Source: Akkermansiaceae bacterium
GTDB taxonomy: Bacteria; Verrucomicrobiota; Verrucomicrobiia; Verrucomicrobiales; Akkermansiaceae
Reading direction: 5' to 3'
DNA length: 9,194 bases
Assembly (NCBI GenBank): GCA_023301645.1
Contig: JALZUH010000242.1
Span: 1 to 9,194 of the forward strand
The position numbers and the translations under genes were made by a program. Positions 7,100 to 9,194 of the stretch are shown here, piece by piece. The notes beneath the pieces are model-generated. The model had not been told where the DNA came from. It searched no databases and saw nothing but the letters and a program-made list of their open reading frames with translations. The number at the start of each line of letters is the position of its first letter. The stretch's first letter is position 1.

Positions 7100-7175
7100 C
7101 GAGTGAGGTTGCTCGCTTGCTTAGTTGTCTGAAAGTCAAGATGGGTGCGTGGATAGGTCGCACGCGGGCACAAAA

Positions 7176-7204
7176 AAGCGACGATGCAAAATACATCGTC
7201 GCTT
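7176..7204. terminator. Bidirectional terminator between the AEC transporter and rpmB
   Basis: A perfect 11-bp stem, AAGCGACGATG with CATCGTCGCTT, and a 7-nt loop. On the minus strand it is followed by six T, a strong terminator for rpmB, 23 nt past its stop. On the plus strand the stem is followed by CTTTTG, a weaker T-tract that may still end the lysA-transporter transcript. Confidence 0.88.
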
Positions 7205-7227
7205 CTTTTGAAAATAGGTATCAAAAA

Positions 7228-7491
7228 TTAGATGAGGCCAGCCTTAAGTAAGGTAGGGTATGCACCGTTTTTGTTGATTGTTTTGATCGCTTTAGCTGAA
7301 AGCTTAAGCTTGATGTGGCGGCCGAGTTCAGGAACCCAGATACGCTTTGTGTGAAGGTTTGGAGAAACAGAGCGCTTTACTACCTTAGTGACGTGACGTC
7401 CGATACCACCCTTTTTCTTTGCTAGACCTGAACGGTGAATTCTACCTCCCATGCGAACGCGGGAACCTCTGATGCTACATACTTTGGACAT
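7228..7491 (-). CDS. rpmB: 50S ribosomal protein L28
   Basis: An 87-residue basic protein of the large ribosomal subunit. The N-terminus MSKVCSIRGSRVRMGG, the central SGLAKKKGGIG, and the conserved block SPNLHTKRIWVPELGRHIKLKLSAKAIKTINKNG (43-76) match L28; the last block is the most diagnostic. The spacing between the N-terminal Cys and the core resembles the L28 of chlamydia-like PVC bacteria. The length is slightly above the usual 63-80. No strong Shine-Dalgarno is visible (TAAAGAT just before the ATG). In many bacteria rpmB sits beside rpmG; rpmG is not next to it here. It appears to be transcribed alone from its own promoter and to stop at 7176-7204. Confidence 0.95.
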   Translation of the reverse strand: MSKVCSIRGSRVRMGGRIHRSGLAKKKGGIGRHVTKVVKRSVSPNLHTKRIWVPELGRHIKLKLSAKAIKTINKNGAYPTLLKAGLI

Positions 7492-7561
7492 ATCTTTAGA
7501 TTGTTGTGGGCTGAAAATTAAAAATGCACCTCGTGTAGAAGCGCTACTTGTTGGGCGTGGA

Positions 7562-7589
7562 GAAATACATTCTGTGAGCTCGCAGTCAA
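7562..7589 (-). promoter_or_regulatory. Candidate promoter of rpmB
   Basis: Read on the minus strand: TTGACT (7584-7589), a 16-nt spacer and TATTTC (7562-7567), with a TG just before the -10. The -35 is good and the -10 weak. Transcription would start near 7555, giving a leader of about 64 nt. A short GTAG/CTAC inverted repeat (7535-7547) falls in that leader. Confidence 0.4.
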
Positions 7590-7612
7590 GTGAATTTGAG
7601 TTGATTTCTCAT

Positions 7613-8074
7613 TTAGCATGATTTTTTCACGCTGCAGGGTTTGTTTTTGATGCGAGTGAAGAGTGTGGGTAGGATTAGCTTGATGCCGAGTAGGGCTCCT
7701 GCGCCGCCACCTAGAGTGTCAGCTAGCCAGTCTCCAGTGTCATTACCGCTTCTTCCGGGGGTGAAGCTTTGGTGGTATTCGTCGAGCCTGCCAATGATAG
7801 AACCTATGACTAGGCAGATGATGAAGAGTCGCTTGGTGTCTATTGTTGGCCATTTTAAGCCGACAAAGAGGCTGAGGGTAGTGCCGCCTGCGAAAAAGTA
7901 GAGGAAATGATAGAGCTTATCGATATGAGGTATCGTAAAGGTTTCCTTTGGTGCATTATTCCCTGCTGAAAGGAACCAGAGTGCCCCCATCCAGATGACG
8001 AATAGAAATAAATATGCCGCGGGCTTTCTGGGAAAGCACGCGGCAAGTTTGTTGATCACATTTGTGAAAGTCAT
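7613..8074 (-). CDS. VanZ-family membrane protein
   Basis: A 153-residue integral membrane protein with four hydrophobic segments at about 20-37, 54-74, 83-97 and 118-138. The segment DEYHQSFTPGRSGNDTGDWLADTLGGGAGALLG (98-130) is the core of the VanZ-like family, with its conserved acidic/Gln-Gly-Arg-Asp pattern; HIDKLYHFLYFF (50-61) is the matching first motif. VanZ of enterococcal vancomycin-resistance elements gives low-level teicoplanin resistance, but most chromosomal family members have no known role, and no other van gene is nearby. The gene follows trxA after 61 nt on the same strand and may share its transcript. No clear ribosome binding site is seen. Family call is firm, function open. 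Confidence 0.85.
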   Translation of the reverse strand: MTFTNVINKLAACFPRKPAAYLFLFVIWMGALWFLSAGNNAPKETFTIPHIDKLYHFLYFFAGGTTLSLFVGLKWPTIDTKRLFIICLVIGSIIGRLDEYHQSFTPGRSGNDTGDWLADTLGGGAGALLGIKLILPTLFTRIKNKPCSVKKSC

Positions 8075-8135
8075 CTTATCGAGTAGGCTAATGATGATAT
8101 ATAACCTGCTGACGATAAAACAATCAGAGGACTAG

Positions 8136-8456
8136 TTATGCTAGGCCTTCGAGAGTAGACTTGAGCTGGTCAAGGGTGACGTTAGCTCCGGTGATGGTCT
8201 CTTTGACTTCGCCGTCTTTAAAGAAAAGTAGGCATGGGATTGAGCGGACTCCGTATTTAGCTGCGAGAGCTTGGTTGGTGTCTACTTCAATTTTACCTAC
8301 GTTTGCTGTGCCTTCTACTGCAGTAGCTAGCTGGTCGATAAGAGGAGAGATCATCTTACAAGGACCACACCACTCTGCCCAGAAGTCTACGAGCACAGGT
8401 TTGTCAGATTGGAGAACTTCAGCGTCAAAATTTGCTTCATTATATGCATTTGCCAT
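8136..8456 (-). CDS. trxA: Thioredoxin
   Basis: A 106-residue single-domain thioredoxin of normal length, a cytosolic protein-disulfide reductant kept reduced by thioredoxin reductase. The active site is WCGPC with Cys30 and Cys33; the buried Asp24 (VDFWA) and the cis-Pro loop GVRSIPCLLFFKDG (69-82, Pro74) are present. One oddity is Cys75 directly after the cis-proline, where E. coli thioredoxin has Thr. There is no signal peptide. No Shine-Dalgarno precedes the ATG, and the best promoter places the transcript start at or next to the start codon. The VanZ-family gene follows 61 nt downstream. Confidence 0.97.
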   Translation of the reverse strand: MANAYNEANFDAEVLQSDKPVLVDFWAEWCGPCKMISPLIDQLATAVEGTANVGKIEVDTNQALAAKYGVRSIPCLLFFKDGEVKETITGANVTLDQLKSTLEGLA

Positions 8457-8462
8457 GTCTGA

Positions 8463-8490
8463 AATATGTACAGGACTTGAGATTCGTCAA
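8463..8490 (-). promoter_or_regulatory. Likely trxA promoter, giving a leaderless or nearly leaderless mRNA
   Basis: Read on the minus strand: TTGACG (8485-8490, 5 of 6), a 16-nt spacer and CATATT (8463-8468, 4 of 6). Only 6 nt separate the -10 box from the ATG at 8456, so the start point would fall on or beside the A of the start codon. The absence of any Shine-Dalgarno fits this. Confidence 0.45.
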
Positions 8491-8492
8491 GT
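8475..8492. promoter_or_regulatory. Inverted repeat over the trxA -35 box
   Basis: ACTTGA-GATTCG-TCAAGT is an exact 6-bp inverted repeat with a 6-nt centre, covering the proposed -35 of trxA. It is a possible operator; no known regulator motif is recognised. Confidence 0.3.
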
Positions 8493-8546
8493 GGGTATCA
8501 AAAAAAAGCCTCGTTTTGATAGGTGGGCTTAGAGTGCTGATAACAT

Positions 8547-8581
8547 AAAAAAACCTCCTTTAGTGAGTCTAAAGAAGGTTT
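8547..8581 (-). terminator. Rho-independent terminator upstream of trxA
   Basis: A 13-bp stem with one C-A mismatch (8551-8563 with 8569-8581) and the loop TGAGT. On the minus strand it ends in seven T (8547-8553). It separates the transcript of the 8784-9194 gene, and of the small ORF at 8650-8730, from trxA. Confidence 0.85.
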
Positions 8582-8622
8582 GTCAATGAACAGTTGCTCA
8601 GTGAAGCATGTCATTTGTTTTT

Positions 8623-8658
8623 CCAAGCTGGGTGCTTGAACATGTAGCACTAGCTTGG
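8623..8658. repeat. Long imperfect hairpin at the end of the small ORF
   Basis: CCAAGCT (8623-8629) pairs with AGCTTGG (8652-8658), and inside it GTGCT (8632-8636) pairs with AGCAC (8646-8650), leaving a 9-nt loop. No T-run follows on either strand, so it is not a standard terminator. On the minus strand it covers the last codons and stop of the possible 26-residue ORF and lies 42 nt before the terminator stem. Confidence 0.45.
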
Positions 8659-8730
8659 TGGTGTGCCTGTTGACCAAGCAAGGTAAGCTACTGCTGCTGA
8701 TAAAAGTATGATGAATACGGGTGTAAGCAT
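8650..8730 (-). CDS. Possible 26-residue membrane peptide
   Basis: A short frame from ATG 8730 to TAG 8650 encodes MLTPVFIILLSAAVAYLAW followed by STGTPPS. Residues 4-19 form one hydrophobic segment, flanked by prolines and with a short polar tail. It lies 53 nt downstream of the 8784-9194 gene on the same strand and before a strong terminator, so it would be transcribed. Against it: no Shine-Dalgarno, and a frame this short can arise by chance. It is not a recognised small protein. Apart from this ORF, the trxA promoter, the hairpin and the terminator, I see nothing in the 327 nt between trxA and the next gene. Confidence 0.35.
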   Translation of the reverse strand: MLTPVFIILLSAAVAYLAWSTGTPPS

Positions 8731-8783
8731 GATGTGAAAATAGTTGAGTTGATGTGGTGAATAAGGGACTCGTCTGCGATAGA

Positions 8784-9194
8784 TTAACCGAAGAGGTCTC
8801 CCCAGTTACCTTCTAGCCAGATGTTGGCTGTCATCAACTGGAATGCAAGTGCGACAAGTGCGATGATAAGTGCTGCTACTGATAGAACAGTGACGAAGCT
8901 TTCACCTCTAGTTGATTCTTCTTCTGCGTATTCGAATGTTTGTGCGGAAGATTCAGCGCCATCAGCGCCATCAGCACCGGCCGTAACGCCGGGTAGGACA
9001 TGTCCTCCGACAGGCTGAGTCATCATTGGAACGGTGGCTCTAGGTGCTGGTGCTGAAGCTCCTAACACGAGAGGTGCTGCTGAGCCAGGTGTGCTCAACT
9101 GGATAGTCGGTGCTGGCTGAGGCTCATCAGATCCTGTGTCGCCAGCTAATGCTGCTGCTGGTGGCTGTGGAATGCTCATTGCAGGCGCTGTCAT
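8784..9194 (-). CDS. Pro/Ala-rich protein with one C-terminal membrane segment, function unknown
   Basis: 136 residues if translation begins at the ATG that coincides with the window edge; a longer protein starting outside cannot be excluded, though MTAPAMSIPQPP reads like a natural start. Residues 1-98 are low-complexity, rich in Pro, Ala, Ser, Thr and Gly, with a small acidic patch (EYAEEES, 88-94) and a tandem GAD-GAD-GAE encoded by a 9-bp repeat. Residues about 101-122 form one hydrophobic segment (VTVLSVAALIIALVALAFQL), followed by a short tail, IWLEGNWGDLFG. There is no N-terminal signal sequence, so it is probably tail-anchored with the disordered part in the cytoplasm. I do not recognise the family. 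A terminator at 8547-8581 follows. Confidence 0.75.
   Translation of the reverse strand: MTAPAMSIPQPPAAALAGDTGSDEPQPAPTIQLSTPGSAAPLVLGASAPAPRATVPMMTQPVGGHVLPGVTAGADGADGAESSAQTFEYAEEESTRGESFVTVLSVAALIIALVALAFQLMTANIWLEGNWGDLFG

Noticed and set aside
7098..7117. AGCGAG/CTCGCT hairpin right after the transporter as a terminator
   Set aside because: The stem is only 6 bp and no T-run follows; the 7176-7204 hairpin is much stronger.
7613..8074. VanZ gene as a glycopeptide-resistance determinant
   Set aside because: No vanA/B/H/X/R/S genes are nearby, and VanZ-like proteins are common in chromosomes without such a role.
8496..8521. TATCAAAA/TTTTGATA inverted repeat as a terminator
   Set aside because: The stem is all weak pairs except one, the centre is A-rich, and no gene end needs it since the 8547-8581 terminator is just upstream on that strand.
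8944..8972. 9-bp tandem repeat as a repeat element
   Set aside because: It is two to three imperfect copies inside a low-complexity coding region (Gly-Ala-Asp), best explained as codon-level repetition.

Overview
The window looks like ordinary chromosomal DNA from a bacterium of the Verrucomicrobia/PVC type. The basis for this is soft: an L28 protein with the KKKxGIG-type N-terminal half seen in the PVC group, a long double-barrel U32 protein, few strong Shine-Dalgarno sites, and alanine/proline-rich hypothetical membrane proteins. I see no transposase, integrase, CRISPR array, tRNA, rRNA or phage gene, and base composition looks even, so there is no sign of a recently acquired island.

Layout from left to right. 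(1) Nt 1-640, minus strand: the N-terminal 213 residues of an exported protein that runs off the left edge. (2) Nt 683-1846, minus: an AlkC-type DNA alkylation-repair glycosylase, just upstream of gene 1 and perhaps co-transcribed with it. (3) A 161-nt divergent promoter region, then nt 2008-4494, plus: an 828-residue U32-family protein (RlhA-like, two barrels, two cysteine clusters). (4) Nt 4495-4779: no protein gene, but a chain of strong hairpins ending in a rho-independent terminator. (5) Nt 4780-6081, plus: lysA (diaminopimelate decarboxylase), followed 43 nt later by an AEC-family membrane transporter at 6125-7099. (6) A terminator at 7176-7204, where the transporter converges on minus-strand rpmB (ribosomal protein L28, 7228-7491). 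(7) Minus strand: a VanZ-family membrane protein (7613-8074) and thioredoxin trxA (8136-8456). (8) Nt 8457-8783: the trxA promoter, a terminator, a long hairpin and a possible 26-codon membrane peptide gene. (9) Nt 8784-9194, minus: a Pro/Ala-rich protein with one membrane segment near its C-terminus.

The genes are mostly housekeeping. AlkC protects DNA from methylation damage; the U32 protein probably hydroxylates RNA; LysA completes lysine synthesis, and the adjacent AEC carrier might move a related small anion or amino acid; L28 is part of the ribosome; thioredoxin is the general disulfide reductant. I found no clear new multi-gene system. The points most worth a second look are the structured RNA between the U32 gene and lysA, the probably leaderless trxA promoter with an overlapping inverted repeat, and the small ORF/hairpin unit at 8623-8730.
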